Source: Puccinellia tenuiflora (taxonomy: Eukaryota > Streptophyta > Magnoliopsida > Poales > Poaceae). From it: a DNA stretch of 64,000 nt. Below, piece by piece: positions 46,507-57,363 of this stretch. Positions within the stretch are counted from its first letter, which is position 1; each line of letters begins with the position of its first letter. A program made the position numbers and the translations under genes. The stretch is from NCBI GenBank assembly GCA_012064385.1, contig QRDG01001356.1:1085660-1149659 (forward strand). Direction: 5' to 3'. The notes beneath the pieces are model-generated. The model searched no databases, was not told the DNA's origin, and saw nothing but the letters and a program-made list of their open reading frames with translations.

Positions 46507-48119
46507 ATGGCGCCAAAGAAGACGCCCGACGCCCAGACGTCCAAGGCGGCCTCCCCTGCGCGCTCTCAGGCTACCAGCGAGCGTCGCGTTGCTGCGGCAA
46601 ACCGGGCTTCTCCTCCTCCACCCTCGGAGAAGGATGCTCTGGGCGGGGCAGGCGGCCCAACCCGGAGCGGCGAAGATGGTGGCGCAGAGAAGAGCATGGG
46701 CGACAACACCGGCAACGACCTCTCTGTCGGTGAAAAGAGCAAGGGTGCCCGCGCTGGCAAGGGTCAGCAGGGCACCAAGAGCAAGTCCTGCACTCTCCTC
46801 TCGGACGACGTGCAGGCCCGCCACGACGCCCTCGTCACCGCCAAGGCTCTGATCCAGTTTCCACCCAGCACCGACAACCCAAGGTCTACCAGGAGTGGCG
46901 GGCCCGTGTGGAGGAACTCCTCCACTTCGCCGACGGCGGACCCAGGTGTGAGCCCGTTCACGCCCCCACCGTCGACAGCCCCGGAGCCAAGGGAGCAGAG
47001 GCGCGAGAACCCCGGGACCCTCCCCGGGGAGATCGCCCAGGTGAAGCCGTGCCTCCTCAAGCGAACCCTCCCGCGGCGGGTAGAGCGAACCGTAACGGCG
47101 GCCCGGCCATCTCCGTTGGTTCATCCTCCACGCGCAACCTGGATCTGCGCAACGACCTAAACAACCGTCTCCACAAGGATGCACGCACCCGAATCGAACG
47201 TCGTCGAGAGCGCCATCGACGGAAAGATCGGGGCGACGACATCGCCGAGGGCTGCCTCGCCCTCTACCCTGAGTTTCGCCAGGCCACCTGGCCCAAGAAG
47301 TTCAAGATCGACGTCCTCTGCTACGATGGCACCACCAACCCTCGGGACTTCCTGCAGCTGTACTCGCTGGCTGGGGTGGTTGCCGGGGCCAACGAGGTCA
47401 TGATGGCCAACTGGTTCCCATTGGCCCTGAAGGGAGACGCTCTGTCATGGCTCCTCAACCTCCCCAAGTGCTCCATCCGATCCTGGCGGGCACTAAAGGA
47501 GGCATTCCTGGGGGCTTTCCAGGGCGGCTACCAGCGCCCAGGAGTTCGCAGCGACCTGCACGACTTCAAGCAGCTTCCGGGTGAAACTCTCCGCAAGTTC
47601 ATGCAACGCTTCACCCAGAAGATGAAAAGCATCCCAAGCATCAAGCAGGAGCTGGTGATTCAGTCCTTTCACGCCAACGTTCGACATACCCGGATGCGTG
47701 AGAAGTTGAGCACTCATCGCATCGAGACTACCCGCGAGCAATGGAAGCTCGCGGACCGCTGCACCCGCGCAGAAGAGGGGGTCAGAGTCCCCGGGGAGGA
47801 GGAACCCGAGGACAAGGCCACCCCCGCCAAGAGCAAGAAGCGGGACCCCGGTCCCGACAAGCGCGTCTTCGTCACCGAGCCTCTCTCCAAGAAGGTCAGG
47901 CCAGCCTCGACTTCTGAGGGCGATGAAGATCCATGGTGCCACGTCCACCCCGACGGCAATCACCCGCTCAAGGACTGCCGCCAAGTAAATGGCCTCGCTG
48001 CGCGCACGCAACGTCAAGGAGGCGGGACCGGCCCAGGTGCCTGCTACAGCTGCGGACTCCACGGGCACTACTCCCGGAACCGTCCCACAGGTCGCCAAGG
48101 CGGTGACGGCCGGGGATAG
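46507..48119 (+). pseudogene. A2 gag (Tat lineage)
   Basis: It starts at ATG 46507 (MAPKKTPDAQTSK), only 21 bp after the LTR, with a low-complexity Ala/Ser/Gly-rich head. A 1-nt indel near 46880 shifts the frame. The capsid then reads FKIDVLCYDGTTNPRDFLQL, ALKGDALSWLLNLP and LRKFMQRFTQKMKSIPSI. The knuckle is CYSCGLHGHYSRNRP, in which the last Cys of CCHC is replaced by Arg. The frame ends at TAG 48117-48119 inside a Gly/Arg-rich linker and continues in phase into protease, so this stop is probably a mutation. Confidence 0.8.
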
Positions 48120-49073
48120 GGGCGTGGTAGAGGACGCGGAGGCTGCGGAGGAGAGCGCGGTGGCCAAGGCGGACGTGGGCAAAACAACGCGGAGTTCGCT
48201 GACAACGGGGACGCTCCGGCTCCTCAGGACGGTAGCAACGGACAATTCCAAGAAGTCAATGGCGTCGTCGGGTGCATTCATGGGGGAGCCTCCCTGCCTC
48301 CCTCCAACAGCGCCGGCAAGAGACTCGTCCGGGAGCTGAACGCGGTCGCCCCGGTGCCGTTAAAACCCCTAGAGTGGTCTAACCAGGTCATCTCCTTCGA
48401 CCCGGAAGATCACCCTGACAACACCGTCGGGGTAGAGACACTGCCCCTAGTCGTGTCGCCCATCATCCACAACTTCAAGGTCACCAAGATGGTGGTCGAC
48501 GGAGGCTCCAGCCTCAACCTGCTGACGGCAAAGGTCCTGGCCACTTTGCAAATCTCTTTCTCCCGCCTGCAAGAAACCGGCGTGTTCCAAGGCGTGAACG
48601 GGGGTATCACACGACCTCTGGGGAAGATCTCTCTTCCGGTCACGTTTGGTGGCCCCGAGAAATTCCGCACCGAGGAGATCGTCTTCGACATCGCCGACAC
48701 GCCGCTCCCCTACAACGGCATACTCGGCCGACCCGCGCTGGCCAAGTTCATGGCCGTCTCCCATTTTGCCTACAAAATGATGAAAATCCCGGCGGCTTGG
48801 GGTGTGATCAGGATCAAGGCCGACATCGACGATGCCATCCACTGCGTCCAGAGACTGAACCAGACGGTGGCCGTAATGGCGGACACCCGACAAGACATGC
48901 AAGATGCTGGTGCTGATGCTGCTCTCGGGGGCGGAGGGAACCCCGGGAGCTTGGCACCCGCGGCCCCCAAGAGGGCACCATTCCGCGGCGACCCGCAGAT
49001 GACCAAGAAGGTGGCACTCACGAGTAATGGCTCTCGCACCATCACCATCGGTGCCCACCTCACCAACAAATAG
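48120..49073 (+). pseudogene. A2 aspartic protease
   Basis: The domain continues in the gag frame after a Gly/Arg-rich linker. It has MVVDGGSSLNLL at the active site and GILGRPALAKFMAVSHFAY. Downstream come PFRGDPQMTKKVAL and the end HLTNK at TAG 49071-49073. Copy A1 has the same TAG at the same place, and in both the frame continues directly into ESALVAFLRENSDVFAW. Confidence 0.82.
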
Positions 49074-52000
49074 GAAAGCGCGCTCGTCGCCTTCCTTCGG
49101 GAAAATTCTGACGTCTTCGCATGGGAAGCGTCAGGTTTACCTGGTGTACCAAGGGAGGTGATCGAGCACAAGCTGGCGGTGAACATGGACGCCCGCCCCA
49201 TGAAGCAAGTTCTGCGGAAGCAGAGCAAGGAAAAGTTGGAGTTCATCGTCTCCGAGACCGACAAGCTACTGGAAGCCGGTGTGATCAAGGTGGTGCCCCA
49301 TCCCACCTGGGTAGCCAAAGATGAATTCCTCCAAACTGCGACTCTGCGTCGACTTCACAGACCTGAACAAGGCATGCCCCAAGGACCCGTTCCCTCTGCC
49401 GCGCATCGATCAGATTGTGGACTCCACAGCCGGTTGCGAGTCACTGTGTTTCCTGGATGCCTTCTTCGGGTACCACCAGATCTTGATGGCGGTCGAGGAC
49501 CAGGAGAAGATGGCGTTCATCACCCCCAAGGGCTGCTACTGCTACACCCGGATCCCTTTCGGCCTCCTGAACGCTGGCGCTACCTTCCAGCGCGCGATGC
49601 AAGCGTGCCTTGGGACACAGCTGGGCCGCAACGTTGGAGCTTACATCGACGACATCGTGGTCGAGACAAGGTTCCAGGACCCCCTTGTCCAGGACCTGCA
49701 CGAGACTTTCGACAACCTCCGCCGGGTCAACTTCAAGCTCAATCCCGACAAGTGCGTGTTCGGGGTCCCATCCGGCAAGCTGTTGGGTTTCCTCATCTCC
49801 CACTGGGGGATTGAGGTGAACCCCGACAAGATCAAGGCCATCGAACGTATGGAAGCGCCCCGGCGAGTCAAGGACGTGCAGTGCCTCAATGGGTGCATCA
49901 CTGCACTCGGGCGCTTCATCTCAAGGCTTGGAGAGCGGGCTTTGCCGTTCTTCAAGTTGCTCAAGAAATCGGGCCCCGTGGAGTGGAACCCCGAGGCTGA
50001 GGAAGCTCTCCAATCACTCAAGAGCTACCTCGCCTTGCCACCCATCCTCGTGGCCCCAATGGAGAAGGAGCCCCTACTGCTGTACATCGCGACCACTAAC
50101 CAAGTGATCAGCGCCATGCTGGTGGCCGAGCGCGACGCATCTCCAAAGATGCCAAGAAAGGGCAAGCGTCCCGGGGACCCGTTCCCGGGGCAGACAAGCA
50201 AGAAGGGGCGGCTAGGTGTTCAGGGGTTCGAAGATCCCAGCACCCCGCCCCCTCCCATCATTGTCAAGCCACGCGATGAGGACGAAGGAATACACTCCAA
50301 GGCGACGCAGCCGGGGGCTACTCCGTCAACACACCGGAGCGCCAAGGACGTGGAGGACGTCGAACCCGCCAAAGGATCGGCGACCCGCAAGGTGCAGCAC
50401 CCGGTCTACTTCGTCAGCTCAGTGCTGCGCGACGCCTGGGAGCGGTATCCCATTATGCAGAAGCTGCTGCTAGCGATCCTTATCGCCTCCCGCAAGATGA
50501 GGCCATACTTCGAGGGGCACCCAATCACGTTGGTGTCCAAGTACAACCTAAGGAGTCCTCTGGAGAACCCGCTGGCCACCGGACGCATCTCGGCATGGGC
50601 CATGGAACTCCAGGGCTTCGGGCTCAAGTTTGAGCACACGGACAACATCAGGAGCCAAGCACTGGCTGACTTCACAGCCGAGTGGACCGACACGGCGATC
50701 GACAAGCCGGAGGAGGAGACGAGCCTTCCCGGGAAGGAGGATCCCGACACCTGTACTATGCACTTCGACGGCTCCTACACCAAGGGGCAAGGAGGTGCCG
50801 GGGTCGTCCTCACTTCACCAACCGGTGAATGCCTGAAGTACGCCGTCCAAATGCACTACCAAGGAAACATCTCCAACAACACGACGGAGTACGAAGGTCT
50901 GCTCGCGGGACTTCGTGCTGCCATCGGCCTCGGCATCGGCATCGGCAAGATCGTCGTCAAGGGTGACTCTCAGCTAGTCATCAAGCAAGTCAACAAAGAG
51001 TACGCCTGTCCTTAGATGGCGCCGTACGTCGAAGAAGTGTGGAAACTTCAGCGGTGCTTCAGTAGCTTCAGAGCTGCTTACGTGCCGCGGGAGGAAAACA
51101 CATCTGCGGACGAGCTATCACAACTGGCGTCCAAGCGAGAACCGGTACCTCCCAGGAGCTACATCGAGGTGCTCAAGCGGCCTTCAGTCCCTCCCGAGAG
51201 GCTGAAGCCAAGTTCTTCAGCGACAAAGGAGGCTGGCAACCCTTCTACACCAACAACACGGGTAGCCATCCCGGAAGCCCAAGACCCGGCAGTGCCCGCG
51301 GCCGAAGAAGCTCTGCTTCCTTCTGGACAGGAGGTACTGCTGGTGGAACGGACCCACCCACCCTGGGCCCAGGACATCATCAAGTACATGGTGGAACATG
51401 CCCTCCCGGAGGATGACCACGAAGCCGAGCAAGTAGCCCGCCGGGCAAAGCTCAACGTCCTAATCGACGACGAGCTCTACCGGCGGCGCGAAAACGGAGT
51501 CAAGCTACGGTGCATATCGCAAGAACAAGGCCGAGAACTACTAAGGGACATACACGAGGGGATATGCTCAAGTCATGTGGCTTCAAGATCTTTGGCGGGG
51601 AAGGTTTTCCGCCAAGGGTTCTACTGGCCAGCGGTACTTCATAACGCGGAGCAACTAGTCAAGACCTGTGAAGCTTGCCAGTACTACACCAAGAACACGC
51701 ACCAGCCAGCTCAAGCGTTGCAGCCGATACCAATCTCCTGGCCGTTCGCGGTCTGGGGGCTGGACATCGTCGGCAAGATACCAAAGTCTGTGGGAGGTCA
51801 CGAGTACCTGTTCGTGGCAATCGACAAGTTCACAAAGTGGGTGGAAGCGATGCCAGTTCCATGTCAGACGGCTCAGGCCGCCATCAAGTTCATCGAAGGA
51901 ATCATCTACCGGTTTGGAGTACCAAACAGAATCATCACCGACAATGGCACTCAGTTCACAAGAAAAGCCTTCCTCAACTTCTGCGAAGAAATGGGCATCA

Positions 52001-52599
52001 AGGTGTGTTTTGCATCGGTGTCCTACCCAAGAAGCAACAGGCAAGTAGAGCGAGCAAATGCAGAAGTTCTCAAGGGATTGAAGACCAAAAGCTTTGACAA
52101 GCTGGAGAACAAGGGAAAAAACTGGATTAATCACCTGCCAAGCGTACTGTGGTCACTCAGGACAACACCAAGCAGAGCCACTGGAGAGACACCTTTCTTC
52201 CTCATCTACGGAGCTGAAGCTGTCCTGCCATCAGAGCTCAAGTACGGATCACCCCGGGTGCTCGCATACGATGAGAACATGCAAGAAGAGCGGAGGATCG
52301 ATGACATAAACCTGCTGGAAGAGAGAAGGTGCCGGGCCTCCTTACGGTCAGCTCGGTACCAACAAGGACTCCGCCGATACCACAGTCGTCATGTTCGCTC
52401 GCGGGAGCTGCAACCCGGGGACATGGTACTCCGCAAGAGGCAAAACATGGTAGGCCTGAACAAAATGTCATCAAAGTGGGAAGGACCCTTCTGGGTGACA
52501 CATACCCTGAAACCCGGAACGGTGTACCTGGAGGACGAGCAAGGCCGGCCGGAAGGCAACGCCTGGAACATCGAGAATCTTCGAAAATTCTACCCCTGA
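49074..52599 (+). pseudogene. A2 pol: RT, two RNase H domains, integrase
   Basis: The first part (49074-49317) ends at a small deletion that removes residues equivalent to NPVVVPKP in A1 and shifts the frame. The frame 49321-51015 then carries RT (YIDDIVVE), RNase H 1 and most of RNase H 2 (MHFDGSYTKGQG, TEYEGLL, GDSQLVI) up to TAG 51013-51015, which is CAG in A1. The rest, 51016-52599, has the HHCC finger, WGLDIVG, ITDNGTQFTRKAF, a DDE glutamate in RQVERANAE, and a C-terminal domain ending in a genuine stop (ENLRKFYP). It is the better preserved of the two copies but still defective. Confidence 0.88.
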
Positions 52600-53618
52600 T
52601 TACGAACATGAATCGCAAATGTCGGATCCGTTAAAGCACGCCTGAGGGGCTAGTGTTCTGTAAAAGGGTGTAAGAATCGTCGCCAGGAGAATAAAAGATA
52701 AGTTATTTCAATTCCCGTGAGCCTCAATCCTTCCATGGAAGCGTGTTATCCTTAGCAACCCGTAAGCAGGGGGCTAGTATGTGCCGGTGGCAGATGGGTA
52801 GAAGCGCCGCGAGTGGCCTCGCAGGCTAGGCACCGCATCCCGATCATGCCGTGCTGCCGCGGAAAGGGGTATCGGGTAGTGCTGTGGTGAAACGCACCTC
52901 ACCACAGAAATGTACTACCAACTGTGCTTGCGGTTTGCTTCGGATAACACGCTAGAATGATAGGAAAGAGGGTCCATTCTTTTCCTACTGAAAGTTTGCT
53001 GTGTGTAGCTCCTTCCCGGGGCAGGATTGGGCGGCGGGACACGAAAAAAGGAGTTCGACACCCGGGAAGGACTGGATGGGCTGGAGACGCGACAAGAAAA
53101 CAGCTAAGTTCTTGCATCAGCATCCTGCATTTAGGCATAACATCTCGCTTGGAGTCAATATACCATCGACCTGCGCATGCTTGACGGTTGATGAGAGCCT
53201 TTGCGGGGGTATGCGACCACCCCGGTGAACGGTCCGTTTCCCTCTGGCTTAGTACCCGTGGACAGTGGCGAAAGACTCCCGGAAGGTATAGTCTGACTTA
53301 GGGGTTACATCTATCGTGCAGAGGTAGAGTGCCTTGCACCTAAGTGGCCTCCTCTGAAAACCAGACGACGCGTTAGTGCAAAGGAAGATTTGGGAAATGA
53401 CCCCGGGAGTTGAGCCTAGGGTTGCATACATCCGAATATACATTCTGAATTACATTTTTGAATTTACATTCGGTTGTGCAACTACTAGACCCTGTGCTAC
53501 TAAGTCCAGCTTGGAGTTAGCGCCCCTTGCTGTGCGCCCTTGCCTTGTTCACGCCCAACGGGGGACCTCTCAATCCCCGGGGATGCCTGGGAGGAGAGGG
53601 AGAACCCGGAAGGATTTT

Positions 53619-54096
53619 TCAGGCGTCTCCTGGCTGTCTGGTGCGTCCGGGCGCCAGGCAGTGGAGCAGGGAGACCACCACGGCCGCCACCTCGCTCATG
53701 GCGTTGTCGTCCGCCTGCGACAGGGGACAAGTTCGGTCAGGATCTAGACCAGGCCCAAGAGGAGCGAGGGGCCGAGAAAAACGCAACACTGACCTGTTCG
53801 ATGGCGTTGAACTCCTCCCAGAGCTGGGATGCCTCCGAGATCCCCGCGGTCTTCCCCTTCAAGGCCACTAGAAGCTGAGCCCTGCGGAGCGCACGCGCCT
53901 GGGCCTCCTCCTGGGCTGCGGGGCCAGAGATCGTCGCCAAGCGTGAAACGCCCATAGCGAGGGCCAGGCGCGACATCACCTCATCTTCTTCTCCAGCGGC
54001 ACGGGCCCCAGTTCCCCTGGGAGCCTCCGCCGCGCCTCGGTGCACGGACGCCGCCGTCGACGTCCCTGAGAAGGACATCCCTACCTCCCCCGACAT
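53619..54096 (-). CDS. Antisense gene aORF1, copy 3 (two exons)
   Basis: Exon 1 is 54096-53794 (101 codons), the intron 53793-53715 (79 bp; CAG|GTCAGT donor, GTCGCAG acceptor), and exon 2 is 53714-53619 (ADDNAMSEVAAVVVSLLHCL, then ...QPGDA and TGA). Protein length (132 aa) and exon structure match copies 1 and 2, although this copy is in the other Tat element. The TATA box is at 54184-54191. An upstream in-frame ATG at 54147 would add 17 residues but falls very close to the expected start of transcription. Function is unknown; no domain recognised. Confidence 0.6.
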
Positions 54097-54183
54097 GGCC
54101 TTGTGGTTTGTGAAGGGGCAGGGAGGGCAAGAAGCAAGAAGAAGCAAGACTAAGGGTGGCCAAGGAGCTGGGGGCTAGAGAGC

Positions 54184-54191
54184 CTTTTATA
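54184..54191 (-). promoter_or_regulatory. TATA box of aORF1, copy 3
   Basis: TATAAAAG on the minus strand, about 90 bp upstream of the aORF1 ATG, in a region antisense to the retrotransposon transcript. Confidence 0.6.
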
Positions 54192-54502
54192 GGTCCTCTG
54201 TTCCCCACTGGCCCCTCTGACGGTTCAGCTAACGCCGCAATCAAGAGCGAGTTTTGCAGAAAACCATTCTCGATCACATCTATTTAGCTTGAAGGCCAAG
54301 CGACAGCAAGAGTGCAAGTTTTTCGTCATCCAAAAGTCTACAATGGGGCCTACTTTTTACAAAGAAAGGTTGGCTCCTACGCAAGCAAGGAGCATCCACG
54401 CACCACGGAAGGCGCTACTTCCAAAAGTACGTCGACGAGGCCGCCAAGAAGGAGGTCAAGAACATCTTCGGGGGGCGTTGCCGCGGTGTCGCCCCCGCAT
54501 CT

Positions 54503-55141
54503 TCAGGGAAGCGGGCTCCTCTCGGCCTTGATGCTGAGGGAGTCCTCTTCATCTTCATCCTCGTCCTCCTCGTCGTAGCAGCTGCTGCGACTGCTGCTGT
54601 CGCTCTCCATGTAGCAATCCTTGCGTCCTCCATCGGCACGGAAGATCTTCACGAAGAGCGTCTCATCCCGTCGTACTCGAACGACAGGTACTGCCCCCCG
54701 GGTAAGGTGACAGGAGCACGCGAACGCTTTCCATCCCTTCCCCAGGAGCATGGAGCCGTCGACGGTGTACTCCGCTTCGACCCAGGAGGGGCCGTTGGGA
54801 CAACCCTCGACCTGCAGCCAGTAACCGGTGGGCCGGTCGTCGTCCGTGTCCACCGCCGCCACGAAGGAGTCCGGCAGATGAAGCCGGCTGCGTAGTCTTC
54901 TGTCAAGATCCACGACGAACTCAAACGGAGGGAAGACGGTGTGGGTCGTCCTCCGCGAGGGAGGGCTCAGCGAACCTCTTGCTCCGTGACCTCCACGACC
55001 TCGGCTTCCACGACCGCGACCGCCGCCTCGACTGCGCCTCACTCGGCCTCGGGGGGCAACTCTTCCGCGACTACCGGACACCACTTCTACCCCCACCAAG
55101 GACGAGCGCAAGCGACCATCTCCTCTCTTAGCTCCCGCCAT
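54503..55141 (-). pseudogene. Antisense B3-like gene, copy 3 (frame-scrambled core)
   Basis: Same ATG (MAGAKRG, 55141), length and stop as copy 2. LLGKGWKAF keeps the canonical B3 Trp that copy 2 has lost. A C insertion at about 54700 and a compensating C deletion at about 54670 put the segment equivalent to QYLSFEYDGD out of frame, so that one B3 strand is scrambled while the end (LFVKIFRADGG) and the acidic tail are restored. The overall ORF stays open. Confidence 0.65.
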
Positions 55142-55215
55142 CGACGCGCTCACCTCTGAGGAAGAATCGGGTTGAGAAAGAAGTGAAGACGAATGATGAT
55201 CCTGAGGGGTATCCC

Positions 55216-56480
55216 TGCCTTTAAGAAGGCTCGGATACGCCTTCAGCGGCCGTCGCCTCGCTTTCTCCGTTCCCGACAATCGAGGAGGCTGGCGCAATTA
55301 CTCCACCAGATGGATAACTCCAAGACCCGTGGGACGCACACCTCCGCAGTGCGCGGCTCTGACGAATGTGACAATACGTTCAAGACCTTACGCCGGGGAC
55401 CCACTTTGACTCTTTTTTGGTCATAGCCCCGGTGGCAGAAGGGCATGGCCGCCGGGACTATGCCCGGGGGCTACTGTCGCAACAATGGAACATGGGGTTC
55501 CTCTGATTCGGTCAAAGTGGGTCCATCGCACGTGGGCCCAGCAAGGAGGCACTCAAGGCCAAGGCACAAGACAGGCAGATGGGCCCCCCATCTGCCCCAC
55601 GGCGCCCCGACGCGTGCGACGTCGACAACCAAGGCAAAGGACCCGGGACCCTCCGGGGCCCCCTCGACCCGGAAGCAGGCATGGAGGTCCCGGGACCCCG
55701 ACGCCCGGCAGGAGGCCAGGCTCACCCCCGGGAACCAACCTCCAGTGCGCAAAGAAGATAAGCTTGCCAGCCCTGGCTGGAGGCTCCTAGAATGCTTGGG
55801 CGCCAAGAAGATGGAGGCGCCAAAGGGGGGCAGAGGCGGAAAAGCTGTCAGCCTCTGTCCGCCCTCCTTGGAAAAGGTGGGCGACCTCACCTACCCCCTC
55901 TGAGAAGAATACTTGGACGAGAGGAGGCCACGTCGCCTCCTAAGGAGAACCCAGAGGGGTTTTCCCGCCAAAACCCCTCCGGCCCCAAGGGTGCACCTGT
56001 GGTATCCCCTTAGCCTATAAAAGGAGGACCGAGGCACCCAAGGGAAGGAGGCAGAACCAGAGGGGGGGGACCAGAGAGGGAATTTGATCACAAGACCGGA
56101 GCACCGTTGACTTGGAGGCTAGGTTAGGTAGTGCACAAGTCCAAGATTAGCTTAGGCGAGAGGTGATCTCCTCCGAGCCAGGATCTGCTCATCTTCAACC
56201 TCTAGCCAACACCTCCCGGGTTCTCACCCGCGACCACCATTGTAAAGCTACACCATGATACACCTCTCAATCCAGACATGCAGGATTAGGGCTGTTAGCC
56301 TCCGGGCGGCCCGAACCTGGGTAAACTCCTTGTATCTCTGTGATGCTTGCTAGTACGTAGATCTCGAGCGTAGACGAAGCCCCCCGGGCGGAAGACGTTA
56401 CTCAGCCTCCTTCGCACCCCATACCGAACCTAAAAAGGGGGTATCCTTTACTCCCGGTGTCCGTGATCCAAGACACGACA
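55216..56480 (+). repeat. 3' LTR of Tat copy A2
   Basis: TGCCTTTAAG...AGACACGACA, 1,265 bp, with TATA box TATAAAAGG at 56017-56025. It follows CCTGAGGGGTATCCC. Sequence after 56480 belongs to another LTR family, so the array sits in that older element. Confidence 0.88.
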
Positions 56481-57343
56481 AGTGTCCACAGTTATGGACA
56501 AACTTGGGAATGGAGGATAAGATCATAGATAACATGAACCTAATAAAACTTGAAAACTTACGATCGAACGTTTATTTCCTCGAGGGTGATTCGGGGAAGT
56601 GCCTTTGTAGTTTGTACTGCCGAAGATTGATACTAGTGGTTCAAGGTGAACTGAAGATTGAAAGTTTTACAATCTTATCCCCTTTCGAAAAACCTTCTAA
56701 GTAATCAATGCCGTGAGTCATGTCTTTAAAAAGGAAAACTAGCATTATGCAAAATAACCAATATAGCCTTTGAAGCCAAATCATACAAGCATATAGCTCT
56801 AGTAACCTTGCGAGTACGTCGTACTCAGCCTTGATTTGTTAATTCTTTCAGTTGATCAGGACTTCACAGAAGTCGAAGGTGGGTTCTACGTTGATGTCGA
56901 CGAGTAGTCTGGGGTTCCCAGGCGGCAGCTTGGGACAACTAGGAAGAGGTTGGCGCTTACTTGTTATCTACAGGCCTCTTAGGCCCTATTTAGATCTTGT
57001 TGTGTAGATCAACTTAAATTCGCTTCCGCTTGTTGTGTTGTTGGGTCAGTGACCTCTGGTTGTAATATTTGGCTATCTTTCTGTTTTAAGAGTTGAACTA
57101 TTTATGCTTGAGTCGTAGACTCTGTGATGTGCCAGCTGTTCTACCGTCTTGATCTCTTTATTATGCATTGATAGCTATACATGTGTTATGGCATGATCGG
57201 GGTGTTGCGTTGCCGATGATCCATTCCGAGCAACACCTGCCGAAGGTTTCGTCTTGGGAGTGGTAACGCCAGTAACCTTCGATGGTGTCGCATGACCTGT
57301 GACACATAGTATCTCTGTATAGTTCCGCGGTCGGGGCCCTACA
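56481..57343 (+). mobile_element. 3' part of a 5' LTR of an older long-LTR element (E3)
   Basis: This segment is the downstream part of an LTR that ends GGGGCCCTACA. Its beginning was cut off by the Tat array. It matches, in inverted orientation, 60862-61750 (for example GGCATGATCGGGGTGTT here and AACACCCCGATCATGCC there). A primer site follows directly. Confidence 0.75.
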
Positions 57344-57345
57344 AA

Positions 57346-57363
57346 TTGGTATCAGAGCACGAC
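57346..57363 (+). promoter_or_regulatory. Primer binding site of E3
   Basis: TTGGTATCAGAGCACGAC, two bases after the LTR end; initiator Met-tRNA complement. Confidence 0.8.

Noticed and set aside
48117..48119. Programmed gag-pol stop in A2
   Set aside because: It falls inside the Gly/Arg-rich linker and looks like a CAG-to-TAG change; A1 lacks this region, so a shared site cannot be tested here.
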